A DNA stretch of 34,691 bases from positions 26,793 through 61,483 of the forward strand of contig DBTR01000002.1 of NCBI GenBank assembly GCA_002307145.1. Direction: 5' to 3'. Shown one piece after another: positions 6,932 to 14,506 of this stretch. How positions within the stretch are numbered: the stretch's first letter is position 1; every line of letters begins with the position of its first letter. Made by a program: the position numbers and the translations under genes. The DNA comes from Rhodospirillum sp. UBA1311. Lineage in GTDB: Bacteria > Pseudomonadota > Alphaproteobacteria > Rhodospirillales > Rhodospirillaceae. The notes beneath the pieces were generated by a model that ran no database searches, was not told where the DNA came from, and was given only the letters and a program-made list of their open reading frames with translations.

Positions 6932-9067
6932 TTGAGGAAACTGCCGCGTCTCTGGGTGCTCGTCCTGGTAGCGATACTGGGGGTGATGGCGATCGTGGGT
7001 TGGCAGTACCTGCGCAGCCAGGAAAACCAGCGCCGCACCGAAGCCGAGCAGGCGCTGGCCAGCGTCGCGATCCTCAAGCTCAATGAAATCCAGCAGTGGC
7101 GGGCGACGCGCATCCAGGATGCCCGGCTGCTGGCGCAGAACCCCACCCTGCTGAATGCGATGCGCGACTGGTATCTCGGTCCGCCGCTACCTCTCGGATC
7201 GCCTGACGTGCGCCTCGACGAGGTGCGCCTGCGAATGACGATGTTCCTCGAAGCGCGGAAGTTTCGCGATATCCGGATAATGGATGCCGACAACCGCACC
7301 ATCGTCGCGGTGCATTCCGGCACCGCCGAGACCGAGGACGCCACCACGATCGCGACCCTGGCGGAGACGCGGAAGACCGGGGCTCCGACGTTCGGGGAGT
7401 TGCACGACCACGGCGGCGAACCGATGCTCGACGTGGCGGTTGCGTTGTTCGCCCAACATCCCGATGCGGCGCTGCGGGCGTCGGGGCTGGTCCTGGTGAT
7501 CCAGATCGACCCGAATACCTACCTCTACCCGCTGCTGCAGCGCTGGCCGCTACCGAGCGCCTCCGCCGAAACCCTGCTCGCCCGTCGCGACGGAGAGGAT
7601 GTTCTGTTCATCTCGCCGCTCCGCCACCGCCAGGACCCGCCGCTCACCTTCCGTGTGCAGCTCTCTTCGGAGAAGGTCGCCGCCGCAGTGGGGTTGCGCG
7701 GCACCTTCGGCATCGTCGATGGGCGGGATTACCGCGACATGCCGATTCTCGCCGCCACCTTCCGCGTCGAGGGCACCAACTGGGTGATGGTGTCGAAGGT
7801 CGACGAGGACGAAGCCCTCGCCACCCAACGCCGCGAGACCCAGATGGGCGTCGGCATCCTCATCGCCATGAGTATCGCGATCGTCGCGGTGGTGATGGGA
7901 CTCTCCGAAGAGGCGGCCTCGGCCGAGCGCCTCGCGGGAGCCGAGGCGCGCGCCGAGCTGGCCGCGCGCGACGCATGGCTAGGCGCGATTTTCCGTGCCG
8001 CGCCGATCGGCATCGGCCTGGTGCGCAACCGCACCATGCTTGAAGTCAGCGACGGCTTTTGCATGCTCACCGGCCTCGCGCGCGAGGACATGCTGGGAAA
8101 GACCTCGGAGCAATTCTACGCGACCCATGAGGAGTTCGTGCGCGCGGGACGAGAAGCGCAGCGGCAGTTGCGGTCCACCGGCGCGGCCGAGATCGAAACC
8201 CTGTGGCGGGATGCCCGGGGGCGGCTGCTGACGGTATTCCTCAACGCCGCTCCGGTCGACCCCCGCAACCCCGACGGCGACACCACCTTCACCGTCACCG
8301 ACATCACTGCGCGCAAGGCGCAGGAGCAGGCCCTGCTCCAGCGCGGCGCGGATCTCGAACGCAGCAACAAGGAACTCGCGACCTTCGCCTACGTCGCGTC
8401 CCATGACCTGCGCTCGCCGCTGCGCGGCATCGCCCAGCTCGCGGAGTGGATCGCCGAGGACATGCCGAGCGCGATGCCGCCCGAGATCGACACCCACCTG
8501 AAGCTGATGCGCAGCCGCGTCGCGCGGATGGAGCGTCTGCTCGACGACCTTTTATCCTATTCGCGGGTCGGGCGGATCGAGGGCGAAACGGCGCTCGTCG
8601 ACGTCGCCCAACTGTGCCGCGAGAGCTTCGAGCTGCTTGCGCCGCCGCCGGAATTCGCGCTTGTCCTGGAGGGCGAACTGCCGCGCTTCGCCACCCGCGC
8701 GACGCCGCTTACCCAGGTGTTCCAGAACCTGATCGGCAATGCGATCAAGCATCGCGACCGCGATATCGGCAAGATCACGATCACCGGCCGCCGCGTGCCG
8801 GGCGGCTACGCCTTCACCGTCGCCGACGATGGTCCGGGAATCCCGCCGCAGTTCCACGACCGGATCTTCGGCCTGTTCCAGACCCTTCGCCCGCGCGACG
8901 AGGTCGAGGGAAGCGGCATGGGGCTCGCCCTGGTGCGCAAGCAGGTCGAGCTTTACGGCGGCACGGTCACGGTCCGCTCCGACGTCGGCCACGGCGCCGC
9001 ATTCGAATTCACTTGGCCAGAAGATGCTGAAATGAAGGGATTGGGGAATGATCGCCATGTCGCCTGA
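6932..9067 (+). CDS. Membrane PAS-domain sensor histidine kinase
   Basis: Sensor kinase of 711 residues. TM1 (about 7-26) and TM2 (about 303-322) bracket a periplasmic sensing region of about 275 residues that I do not recognise beyond a general sensor-domain shape. A PAS domain follows (about 347-465, ending in FTVTDITARK). HisKA has FAYVASHDLRSPLRG with the phosphoacceptor at His491. The HATPase has the N-box FQNLIGNAIKHR, then DDGPGIP and GSGMGLAL. This kinase type (phytochrome/Rcp1-like) lacks a fused receiver. The start is TTG at 6932, chosen because GGAGGAGGG (6915-6923) lies 8 bases before it and no in-frame ATG fits as well. The end overlaps the next gene by 20 bases, so phosphotransfer to that regulator is expected. 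Confidence 0.9.
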   Translation: MRKLPRLWVLVLVAILGVMAIVGWQYLRSQENQRRTEAEQALASVAILKLNEIQQWRATRIQDARLLAQNPTLLNAMRDWYLGPPLPLGSPDVRLDEVRLRMTMFLEARKFRDIRIMDADNRTIVAVHSGTAETEDATTIATLAETRKTGAPTFGELHDHGGEPMLDVAVALFAQHPDAALRASGLVLVIQIDPNTYLYPLLQRWPLPSASAETLLARRDGEDVLFISPLRHRQDPPLTFRVQLSSEKVAAAVGLRGTFGIVDGRDYRDMPILAATFRVEGTNWVMVSKVDEDEALATQRRETQMGVGILIAMSIAIVAVVMGLSEEAASAERLAGAEARAELAARDAWLGAIFRAAPIGIGLVRNRTMLEVSDGFCMLTGLAREDMLGKTSEQFYATHEEFVRAGREAQRQLRSTGAAEIETLWRDARGRLLTVFLNAAPVDPRNPDGDTTFTVTDITARKAQEQALLQRGADLERSNKELATFAYVASHDLRSPLRGIAQLAEWIAEDMPSAMPPEIDTHLKLMRSRVARMERLLDDLLSYSRVGRIEGETALVDVAQLCRESFELLAPPPEFALVLEGELPRFATRATPLTQVFQNLIGNAIKHRDRDIGKITITGRRVPGGYAFTVADDGPGIPPQFHDRIFGLFQTLRPRDEVEGSGMGLALVRKQVELYGGTVTVRSDVGHGAAFEFTWPEDAEMKGLGNDRHVA

Positions 9068-9491
9068 AGGAAAGCCGGTCAACCTGCTGCTCGTCGAGGA
9101 CGACGACATCGATGCCATGGGCGTCGAGCGTGCGCTCAAGCGTCGTCGCATCGTCAACCCGCTGTTCCGCGCCCGCGATGGCGTCGAAGCGCTCGAAATG
9201 TTGCGCTCGGGCGTGGTGGCGCGCCCCCATATGATTCTCCTCGACCTCAACATGCCGCGCATGGGCGGGCTCGAATTCATCGCCGAACTGCGCGACGATC
9301 CGCATCTCACCAGCGCGGTGGTGTTCGTGCTCACCACCTCGAAGTCCGACGAGGACCTCTCCGCCGCGTATCGCTCGCACGTGGCGGGGTACATCGTGAA
9401 AAGCGAGATCGGCGACAATTTCGGCAGCCTGGTGCAAATGCTCGACGCCTATTGGCAGATCGTCGAATTGCCCAGGCAGCACCACCTCTAG
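9048..9491 (+). CDS. Single-domain response regulator (Rcp1-like)
   Basis: A CheY-fold receiver of 147 residues without an output domain. The acidic pocket is LLVEDDDID (15-22), the phosphoacceptor is Asp66 in ILLDLNMP, the conserved Thr is in VLTTSKS and the Lys is in GYIVKSE. This spacing and the C-terminal FGSLVQMLDAYWQIVELP are typical of Rcp1-like regulators that pair with phytochrome-type kinases. It overlaps the kinase gene, so it is the likely direct phosphate acceptor. ATG at 9048 has AAGGGA upstream; ATG at 9057 is an alternative. As it has no output domain, it may relay or buffer phosphate to the downstream receiver-GGDEF-EAL protein. Confidence 0.9.
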   Translation: MIAMSPEGKPVNLLLVEDDDIDAMGVERALKRRRIVNPLFRARDGVEALEMLRSGVVARPHMILLDLNMPRMGGLEFIAELRDDPHLTSAVVFVLTTSKSDEDLSAAYRSHVAGYIVKSEIGDNFGSLVQMLDAYWQIVELPRQHHL

Positions 9492-9509
9492 ACGAAGCGA
9501 AGTGCGATC

Positions 9510-11258
9510 ATGGATGAGCGCATCCCCTCCGAGATCGAGACCCTGCGGCTGCTGCTGGTGGACGACGACGAAGTCGACCGCATGGCGGTGATCCGCGCCT
9601 TGCGGCAATCGCACCAATTGCTCCGGATCGAGGAAACCGCAACTGCCGAGGCGGCGATCGCCGCATTCGCCCGTGGCCAGTTCGACGCGGTGCTGCTCGA
9701 CTACCGCCTCCCCGACATGGACGGGCTCGAAGTCTTGAGGCGGATGAACGCGCGGCGCAGCGGCTCGACCGCGATCCTGATGCTTACCGGCATGGACGAC
9801 GATGCGCTCGCCACCCAGTGCATCGAGGCGGGCGCGCAGGACTTCCTGCTCAAGCAGGAGATCACCCCTCGCCACCTGATGCGTGCGGTCACCCATGCGC
9901 GAATGCGGCACGGCATCGAGATGGCGCTGATCGAAAGCCACGAGCGCCTGCGCGAGCTCGCCGAGCAGGATCCGCTCACCGGCCTCGCCAACCGCCATTT
10001 TTTCGACCAGACCCTGCGCGCTTCGATCCCGCGCGCGACCCGCTACGGCCTCGAACTCGCGCTGCTGCTCCTCGATCTCGACAACTTCAAGTTCATCAAC
10101 GACAGTCACGGGCATGACATCGGCGACCTGATGCTGCGGGTGGTGGCGGAGCGCCTGCTGGAGGTCACGCGCGAGGGCGACATCCTCTGCCGCCTCGGCG
10201 GCGACGAGTTCGCGATCCTGGCGTTCCAGCGCAACGGCGAGGAGGCGGTGCATGCCTTGGCGCAACGGCTGCTGCAAAAGCTCTCCGAGCCGATCCTGGT
10301 CGAAGGCTTGACCCTGCCGGTGTCGGCGAGCATCGGCGTCGCGCTCTGCCCCGACAATTCGGAAGACGCCGACGAACTTTTCAAATGCGCCGATCTCGCG
10401 ATGTACCGCGCCAAGCGCGACGGACGCAACCAGACCCACTACTTCTCCGACGAACTGCATCGCCAGGTGATGCGCCGGGTGCAGACCGAGCACGACCTCC
10501 GCACCGCGCTGCAGCACGGCGACTTCGAGATGTTCTACCAGCCCCAGGTGGACGCAACTTCTGGCGCGGTGCTTGCGGTCGAGGCCCTGGTACGCTGGCG
10601 GCACCCCGAGCGCGGCCTGCTTGCGCCGGGGATGTTCCTCGACGTCGCCGAGGACACCGGCCTGATCGAGCCGATCGGCGCCTGGGTGCTGGAAACCGCA
10701 TGCGCCGACATCGCCGCCGGCCGGCTGGGGTCGGTGCCGCGGGTCGCGGTCAATCTTTCGGCGCGGCAACTGCGCGACCCCGACATCGTCGGCCGGGTCG
10801 AGCGCGCGCTCCGCACCGCCCATATCGAAGCCAAGATGCTCGAAATCGAGATCACCGAAAGCGTGCTGATTGCGAACCTCGAAGAGTCCCTGGTGGTGCT
10901 TGAGGCGATTCGGGATTTGGGGGTTTCGATCGCGATCGACGATTTCGGCACCGGCTACTCTTCGCTCGCCTATCTGAAGCTCCTGCCGATCAGCACGCTG
11001 AAGGTCGACAAGTCATTCCTCGCCCAGGTTCCGGAAAAGGAAAAGGACAAGCGCCTGCTGCGCGCCTTGATCCAGATGGCGCGGACGATGAGCTTCCGGG
11101 TGGTGGTGGAGGGGGTGGAGACGGCGATCCAGGCGGAGTTGTGCCGCGACTTCGGCGCCGACCTGCTGCAAGGCTTCCGCTTCGCCCGGCCGATGCCCTG
11201 CGCGGAGCTCTGCCGCATGCTCGCAAGTTTTCCCCAGGCGTCGCGGATGCTGCTCTAG
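9510..11258 (+). CDS. Receiver-GGDEF-EAL cyclic-di-GMP enzyme
   Basis: A 582-residue cytoplasmic response regulator. The receiver (1-125) has phosphoacceptor Asp64 in VLLDYRLPDMDG. The diguanylate cyclase domain has an intact GGDEF (230-234), with a product-inhibition RxxD motif (REGD, 221-224) exactly five residues before it. The phosphodiesterase domain has an intact EAL (358-360) plus NLS, EITES, DDFGTGYSS and KVDKSF, residues expected in active EAL enzymes. Both activities are therefore plausible, with the balance set by phosphorylation of the receiver. It follows the Rcp1-like regulator after 18 bases. The operon converts the kinase signal into c-di-GMP changes; the target behaviour is unknown. 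Confidence 0.94.
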   Translation: MDERIPSEIETLRLLLVDDDEVDRMAVIRALRQSHQLLRIEETATAEAAIAAFARGQFDAVLLDYRLPDMDGLEVLRRMNARRSGSTAILMLTGMDDDALATQCIEAGAQDFLLKQEITPRHLMRAVTHARMRHGIEMALIESHERLRELAEQDPLTGLANRHFFDQTLRASIPRATRYGLELALLLLDLDNFKFINDSHGHDIGDLMLRVVAERLLEVTREGDILCRLGGDEFAILAFQRNGEEAVHALAQRLLQKLSEPILVEGLTLPVSASIGVALCPDNSEDADELFKCADLAMYRAKRDGRNQTHYFSDELHRQVMRRVQTEHDLRTALQHGDFEMFYQPQVDATSGAVLAVEALVRWRHPERGLLAPGMFLDVAEDTGLIEPIGAWVLETACADIAAGRLGSVPRVAVNLSARQLRDPDIVGRVERALRTAHIEAKMLEIEITESVLIANLEESLVVLEAIRDLGVSIAIDDFGTGYSSLAYLKLLPISTLKVDKSFLAQVPEKEKDKRLLRALIQMARTMSFRVVVEGVETAIQAELCRDFGADLLQGFRFARPMPCAELCRMLASFPQASRMLL

Positions 11259-11278
11259 GCTGCCGCAACGCGCGGGAA

Positions 11279-11551
11279 TCAGTCCTCGGCGTCGACGCGG
11301 AGATGCGCGAAGGCGGTGGGCGCGCGGCGCAGCGGGCGCGGCGGCGAGAACTCGGCGACGCCCGGCCCGTGCGGCGCGACCAGCGGCGCTTCGGCGGTGG
11401 CGGGGGTGCGGGGCGCAAGGCCGATCTCGGCGAGCAGCTCGGCCATTGGAGTGAAGCCCTCGGGCCCGGCGTTCGGCAGGCGTGGCGCGCACGGCGACGC
11501 TGACTTCAGCGTCGGGCGCGGGTGGCTGCTGGCGAGGTCGAACTTGGCCAT
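11279..11551 (-). CDS. Small hypothetical protein at the edge of the phage-derived island
   Basis: A 90-residue frame from ATG at 11551 to TGA at 11279-11281. Its codons use G or C at nearly every third position, as in neighbouring real genes, and GGAG lies 9 bases upstream. The product is rich in Pro and Ala and has no hydrophobic segment or recognised motif. It begins MAKFDLASSHPRP and has a short amphipathic stretch, MAELLAEIG, in the middle. It lies 88 bases downstream of the secreted-protein gene and converges on the GGDEF-EAL gene. I do not recognise it; phage-accessory origin is only a guess from position. Confidence 0.5.
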   Translation of the reverse strand: MAKFDLASSHPRPTLKSASPCAPRLPNAGPEGFTPMAELLAEIGLAPRTPATAEAPLVAPHGPGVAEFSPPRPLRRAPTAFAHLRVDAED

Positions 11552-11639
11552 TGCGGCGGTCTCCGGTCGGGACGACGAGGCCGAAGCACAGCACGGCCTT
11601 GCGCCGCCCGCAAGGGTCAAGCCGGATCGCCGCCGGTTT

Positions 11640-12965
11640 TCAACGGACGGGCAGGGCGGCGAGGGCGTCGAGCAGCGCGGCCCAGTTGTCGCGCAGGCCG
11701 ACTCGCACCGCCCACTCGCCGCCGGTCGCGCCGCGCGCCGAGGCGTCGGCGGCGGAAAACGCGCTGCGCGTGGTGGTGCTCCGGGTGAGCAACGCCGCGT
11801 GGTCGGCGTCGAGCACGGTGTAGGTCGCGGCGACCTCGGCGATGCCTGCGCCCGGGCCGGTCTTTTGCAGGCGCACGGCGGCCGCGTCGAGGCGGACGGT
11901 GAGCGGCGGCGCGCCTGCGCTCCAGGCGCGGGCGAGCGGCGCGTCGGTCTGGTTCCAGCGCCGCAGACGTTGCAACACGTCGGGCGCGTCGAGCTTCGGC
12001 CCGGCGACGATGTCGGCAAGGCTGTAGGGCAGGCGATGCGCCACCGCGATCGCGTCGAGGTCGGCGGCTTCGGCCATTGCGGCGGCAACCTCGGGAGCGA
12101 TCCTGGCGAGCGCCGCCTGGGTGGCGTCGGCAAGCGCGGCGTCGACCGGCAGGATTCCGGCGGCGAGGGCGCGGCGGCGCGGCGCTTCGGCGGAGGCCGA
12201 GGTCGCGTCGCGCCAGAGCGGCGCGCCGTCGGGGCGGGCGAGGACGAGGCCGAGCTTGACCGTCGCGGCGACGCGGTCGGGGCCGGGCGGAGGAAGGGCG
12301 CGGAAATCGAGGCTTTCGACCTTGAGCACCAGCGGCGTCGCGGCGGGCGGGCGCGCCTGGGGCAGGAGGACGTCGACGGCGGTGCGCAGGCGGTTGGTGA
12401 AGTCGGCGGTGCGCTCCGGGGTTTCGAGGCCGTGGGCGAGGGCGATCGCGTCGATCCGCGCGCCGGAGGCGGCGCTGGGCATCCGCCCCTGCCAGAGCCG
12501 GAGCGCGAAGGTTTCGAGATTGCGGACGAAGGCGCGGTAGCGCGCCGCGCGCTCGGTCGACTGCTGCAATCCCACGGATTCGGCGACGCCGACCCGCACC
12601 GAGGCGACGATCCGGTCGTTGAACAGCACCTCGCCGGCGTCGCTGGTGACGCGGTAGAGGATTTCGGCGCGGCCGGTCCCCGCGCCGTCGGCCTCGACCT
12701 TGGCGGTGCTGGTCACGTCGCGCAGCTCGACCCGCACGCCGTGCGCCGCGTTGGCGCGGAACACGCCGCTTTCGCGCAGCTGTTCGAGCGCCATGCCGCG
12801 TACCGCCTCGACCACCGCGTCGCGGCGGTCGGCGCGGGCGTAGCCGACGTCGTCGAGCCTGAACGGCAGGGGCGGGCCGGGAAAGGTCCAGGTATCGAAC
12901 GCGGCTTCGGCGGGCGCGGCCGCGCCGAGCAGCGCGAGGGAGAGGACGAGGGTGGGGATACGCAT
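11640..12965 (-). CDS. Secreted protein of unknown function, translationally coupled to the CI-like repressor
   Basis: A 441-residue protein with a clear Sec signal peptide (LVLSLALLGAAAPAEA, cleavage near residue 21). The start ATG at 12965 overlaps the repressor's stop as TGATG, so it is read from the same message. The mature part appears to hold three degenerate modules of about 85 residues. Each has a beta-rich core (RVELRDVTST, LVLKVESLDF, LTVRLDAAAV), an AxVxYxV/D-x-GxxL strand pair and a helix rich in Ala and Leu. This layout resembles small periplasmic LptE/YajG-like folds, but that is a shape impression, not a homology claim. I do not recognise the family. Such position next to a repressor is where lysogenic-conversion genes are found. 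Confidence 0.8.
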   Translation of the reverse strand: MRIPTLVLSLALLGAAAPAEAAFDTWTFPGPPLPFRLDDVGYARADRRDAVVEAVRGMALEQLRESGVFRANAAHGVRVELRDVTSTAKVEADGAGTGRAEILYRVTSDAGEVLFNDRIVASVRVGVAESVGLQQSTERAARYRAFVRNLETFALRLWQGRMPSAASGARIDAIALAHGLETPERTADFTNRLRTAVDVLLPQARPPAATPLVLKVESLDFRALPPPGPDRVAATVKLGLVLARPDGAPLWRDATSASAEAPRRRALAAGILPVDAALADATQAALARIAPEVAAAMAEAADLDAIAVAHRLPYSLADIVAGPKLDAPDVLQRLRRWNQTDAPLARAWSAGAPPLTVRLDAAAVRLQKTGPGAGIAEVAATYTVLDADHAALLTRSTTTRSAFSAADASARGATGGEWAVRVGLRDNWAALLDALAALPVR

Positions 12966-13657
12966 CAGAGACCGAAGAGTTCGTTGAGGGTGAGGATGCG
13001 ATGCACCGCGCGGACCTCCCGCATCGGCAGGCGAATTTCCGCTGCCGGGTTGAGCTGGTCGAGGAACAGGGCGTCGTCGGTGCGGCGCGCCAGGCGCTTG
13101 CAATAGGCCTGGACGCTGCCGTCGTCGGGAGCGACCGTCTGCACCACGACGTAGTCGCCGACGCGCGCCGGACGGCGCTCGCTGACGTAGATCAATTCGC
13201 CCTCCTCGAAGCGCGGCGACATGCTGCTGCCGACCACGTAGAGCGCATAAACGTCGCGCGAGGTGCCGATCCCCGGCGGGCGGCGGACGAAGTCGATCGC
13301 CGCCATGTCGACCTGGAACGCACCGCGCGCGCTTCCCGCAGCGGTGCCGAGCACCGGTACGTCGCGCGGCATTTCGGTGCGCGTCGGCGGCGCGTCGGCG
13401 ACTTCCCAAAGGCCCAAGGGTTGCGCGGGCTCGGCGGGGCCCGGCGCGGCCTGGGCGTCCATCAGCCAATCCACCGAGCATTCGAGCGCGCGGGCCATTT
13501 TCGCCAGGCTGTCGGCGCGGGGCTTGCGCGAGCGTTCGCGCAGCACGTTGCGGATCGTGTCCGGGTGCAGGCCCGCATCCACCGACGCGGCGCGCGGGGT
13601 TTTGTCGAGCGCCTGCAACCGCTCGCGCACGCGAGCCTTGAGGGTTTCGTTCATCAT
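12965..13657 (-). CDS. CI/LexA-like phage repressor (HTH + S24 peptidase)
   Basis: A 230-residue repressor. The N-terminal helix-turn-helix (about 5-66, ASVDAGLHPDTIRNVLRE) is followed by a linker and an S24 domain. The catalytic Ser145 lies in VGSSMSPRF, the general-base Lys187 in AYCKRL, and a likely Ala107-Gly108 cleavage site in GTAAGSAR. RecA-stimulated self-cleavage after DNA damage is the expected induction route for this family. Two start codons are adjacent (13657 and 13654), with no Shine-Dalgarno sequence before either. The promoter at 13664-13692 predicts a transcript starting at the first ATG, that is, a leaderless message as for lambda cI. The operators at 13676-13810 are probably its own. 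Confidence 0.92.
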   Translation of the reverse strand: MMNETLKARVRERLQALDKTPRAASVDAGLHPDTIRNVLRERSRKPRADSLAKMARALECSVDWLMDAQAAPGPAEPAQPLGLWEVADAPPTRTEMPRDVPVLGTAAGSARGAFQVDMAAIDFVRRPPGIGTSRDVYALYVVGSSMSPRFEEGELIYVSERRPARVGDYVVVQTVAPDDGSVQAYCKRLARRTDDALFLDQLNPAAEIRLPMREVRAVHRILTLNELFGL

Positions 13658-13663
13658 GCGGGT

Positions 13664-13692
13664 ATTTAATCCGAAATTGCCCGCAATGTCAC
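13664..13692 (-). promoter_or_regulatory. Leftward repressor promoter (PRM-like) with operator in its spacer
   Basis: On the minus strand, -35 GTGACA (13692-13687) and -10 TTAAAT (13669-13664) are 17 bases apart. The predicted start is about 13657, the repressor's first ATG. The 12-bp operator at 13676-13687 occupies the spacer, so the repressor could limit its own synthesis. Confidence 0.55.
13676..13687. promoter_or_regulatory. Repressor operator, site 1
   Basis: ATTGCCCGCAAT, with palindromic arms ATTGC/GCAAT around a two-base centre. It lies in the spacer of the leftward promoter and is the exact reverse complement of site 2. Confidence 0.65.
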
Positions 13693-13761
13693 CGGAAAAA
13701 TCGCTGCATTCCGAAATAACCGCGCAAAATCAATAGAAACCAATCCGAGCATGCGGCACGA

Positions 13762-13773
13762 ATTGCGGGCAAT
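13762..13773. promoter_or_regulatory. Repressor operator, site 2
   Basis: ATTGCGGGCAAT is the exact inverse of site 1, 86 bases away. It is also part of the imperfect palindrome GCGGGCAATTGACCGC (13765-13780), just upstream of the rightward -35 box. Confidence 0.65.
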
Positions 13774-13787
13774 TGACCGCCCATATC

Positions 13788-13816
13788 TTGACTACGGGCA
13801 ATTGCCCGTATATCAT
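13788..13816 (+). promoter_or_regulatory. Rightward promoter of the terminase genes (PR-like)
   Basis: -35 TTGACT (13788-13793), a 17-base spacer and -10 TATCAT (13811-13816) predict a start near 13823. The spacer is filled by the perfect 18-bp palindrome of operator site 3, so repressor binding would block RNA polymerase directly. Confidence 0.75.
13793..13810. promoter_or_regulatory. Repressor operator, site 3
   Basis: TACGGGCAATTGCCCGTA is a perfect 18-bp palindrome with two GGGCAAT half-sites, the same half-site as in sites 1 and 2. It lies between the -35 and -10 boxes of the rightward promoter. Confidence 0.75.
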
Positions 13817-13860
13817 GGGCACTGTGAGCGGCACTCGGCCGATGCGCAATCGGGGGCATG

Positions 13861-14082
13861 ATGGACATTTGCGGTAGTGATCTGGCGGATCATTTGTATG
13901 CGGAACTCCTGGCGGCGCACCGCGACCGTCTCCCCGGCGACATCGCGATCTATCGCCGCGCGATCGTGCCGATTCTCGCGGCGGCGCCGCCCGAGCGCGC
14001 GCGGGCGGCGGTCCGGTTGGCCCACACCTTCGCCGGACTGCCGTCGCGCGCGGAAATCTTCGCGATCTGCAATCCCAGCTAA
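13861..14082 (+). CDS. Small phage-type hypothetical protein
   Basis: A 73-residue protein, first in the rightward phage operon, 38 bases after the predicted transcription start. ATG at 13858 and 13861 are both possible; GGGGG (13852-13856) fits the second a little better. The sequence is mostly helical, with a repeated charged/Ala pattern (AELLAAHRDR, PPERARAAVRLAH) and no membrane segment or cysteine motif. I do not recognise it. In lambdoid layouts this place often holds a Cro-like or early regulator, but no helix-turn-helix is obvious here. It ends two bases before the AAGG ribosome-binding region of terS. Confidence 0.65.
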   Translation: MDICGSDLADHLYAELLAAHRDRLPGDIAIYRRAIVPILAAAPPERARAAVRLAHTFAGLPSRAEIFAICNPS

Positions 14083-14093
14083 GGATGATCGTC

Positions 14094-14504
14094 ATGACCG
14101 AACCCGATCCGGCCGGGTCGTCGCGGGTTGCGACGGCGCGGCGACGCTTTCTCGACACCCTGGCGGAATGCGGCAGCGTCCGCGCCGCCGCCGCCGCGTC
14201 GGGGCGCGCCCGGGGCGCGTGGCTGGCCTTGCGCGGCCGCGACGCCGCCTTCGCCAAGGCTTGGGACGAGGCGCTCGATTCCTACGTCGAGCTCCTCGAA
14301 GCCGAGGCCGACCGCCGCGCCGTCGGCGGCGAGGAGGAGCCGGTCTTCTACGGCGGCAAGCAGGTCGGCGCGCGCACTCGCGCGTCCGACAGCCTGCTGA
14401 TGTTCCGCCTGAAGGCGCTGAGGCCGCAGCGCTATCGCGGCGCGACCGACGAACCCGAGCCGTTGTCGGTGCGAATTCAGGATTTCACCAAGCCCGAGGA
14501 GTAG
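14094..14504 (+). CDS. Putative phage terminase small subunit
   Basis: A 136-residue protein starting MTEPDPAG. ATG at 14094 is chosen because AAGG (14081-14084) lies 9 bases before it; ATG at 14085 is too close to that site. The N-terminal half has a helix-turn-helix-like region (FLDTLAECGSVRAAAAASG), typical of DNA-recognising small terminases. It is followed by a helix with EADRRAVGG, then GGKQVGARTRASDSLLMFRLKALRPQRYR, a pattern common in phage TerS proteins. Its stop is 2 bases before the large-subunit start, which supports the assignment more than the sequence alone does. It would recognise the packaging site and load the large subunit. Confidence 0.78.
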   Translation: MTEPDPAGSSRVATARRRFLDTLAECGSVRAAAAASGRARGAWLALRGRDAAFAKAWDEALDSYVELLEAEADRRAVGGEEEPVFYGGKQVGARTRASDSLLMFRLKALRPQRYRGATDEPEPLSVRIQDFTKPEE

Positions 14505-14506
14505 GC

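Noticed and set aside
9009..10823. Minus-strand frame of 604 codons opposite the response regulators
   Set aside because: It covers two clear plus-strand genes with intact receiver and GGDEF motifs. The antisense product has no recognisable features.
11316..13106. Plus-strand frame of 596 codons opposite the secreted protein
   Set aside because: The minus strand offers a signal peptide, a TGATG coupling and a sensible repressor context. The plus-strand product is Gly/Arg-rich without motifs.
12966..13481. N-terminal extension of the secreted protein up to 13481
   Set aside because: The frame is open there but overlaps the repressor gene. The signal peptide begins exactly at the ATG at 12965, so the upstream part is a shadow.
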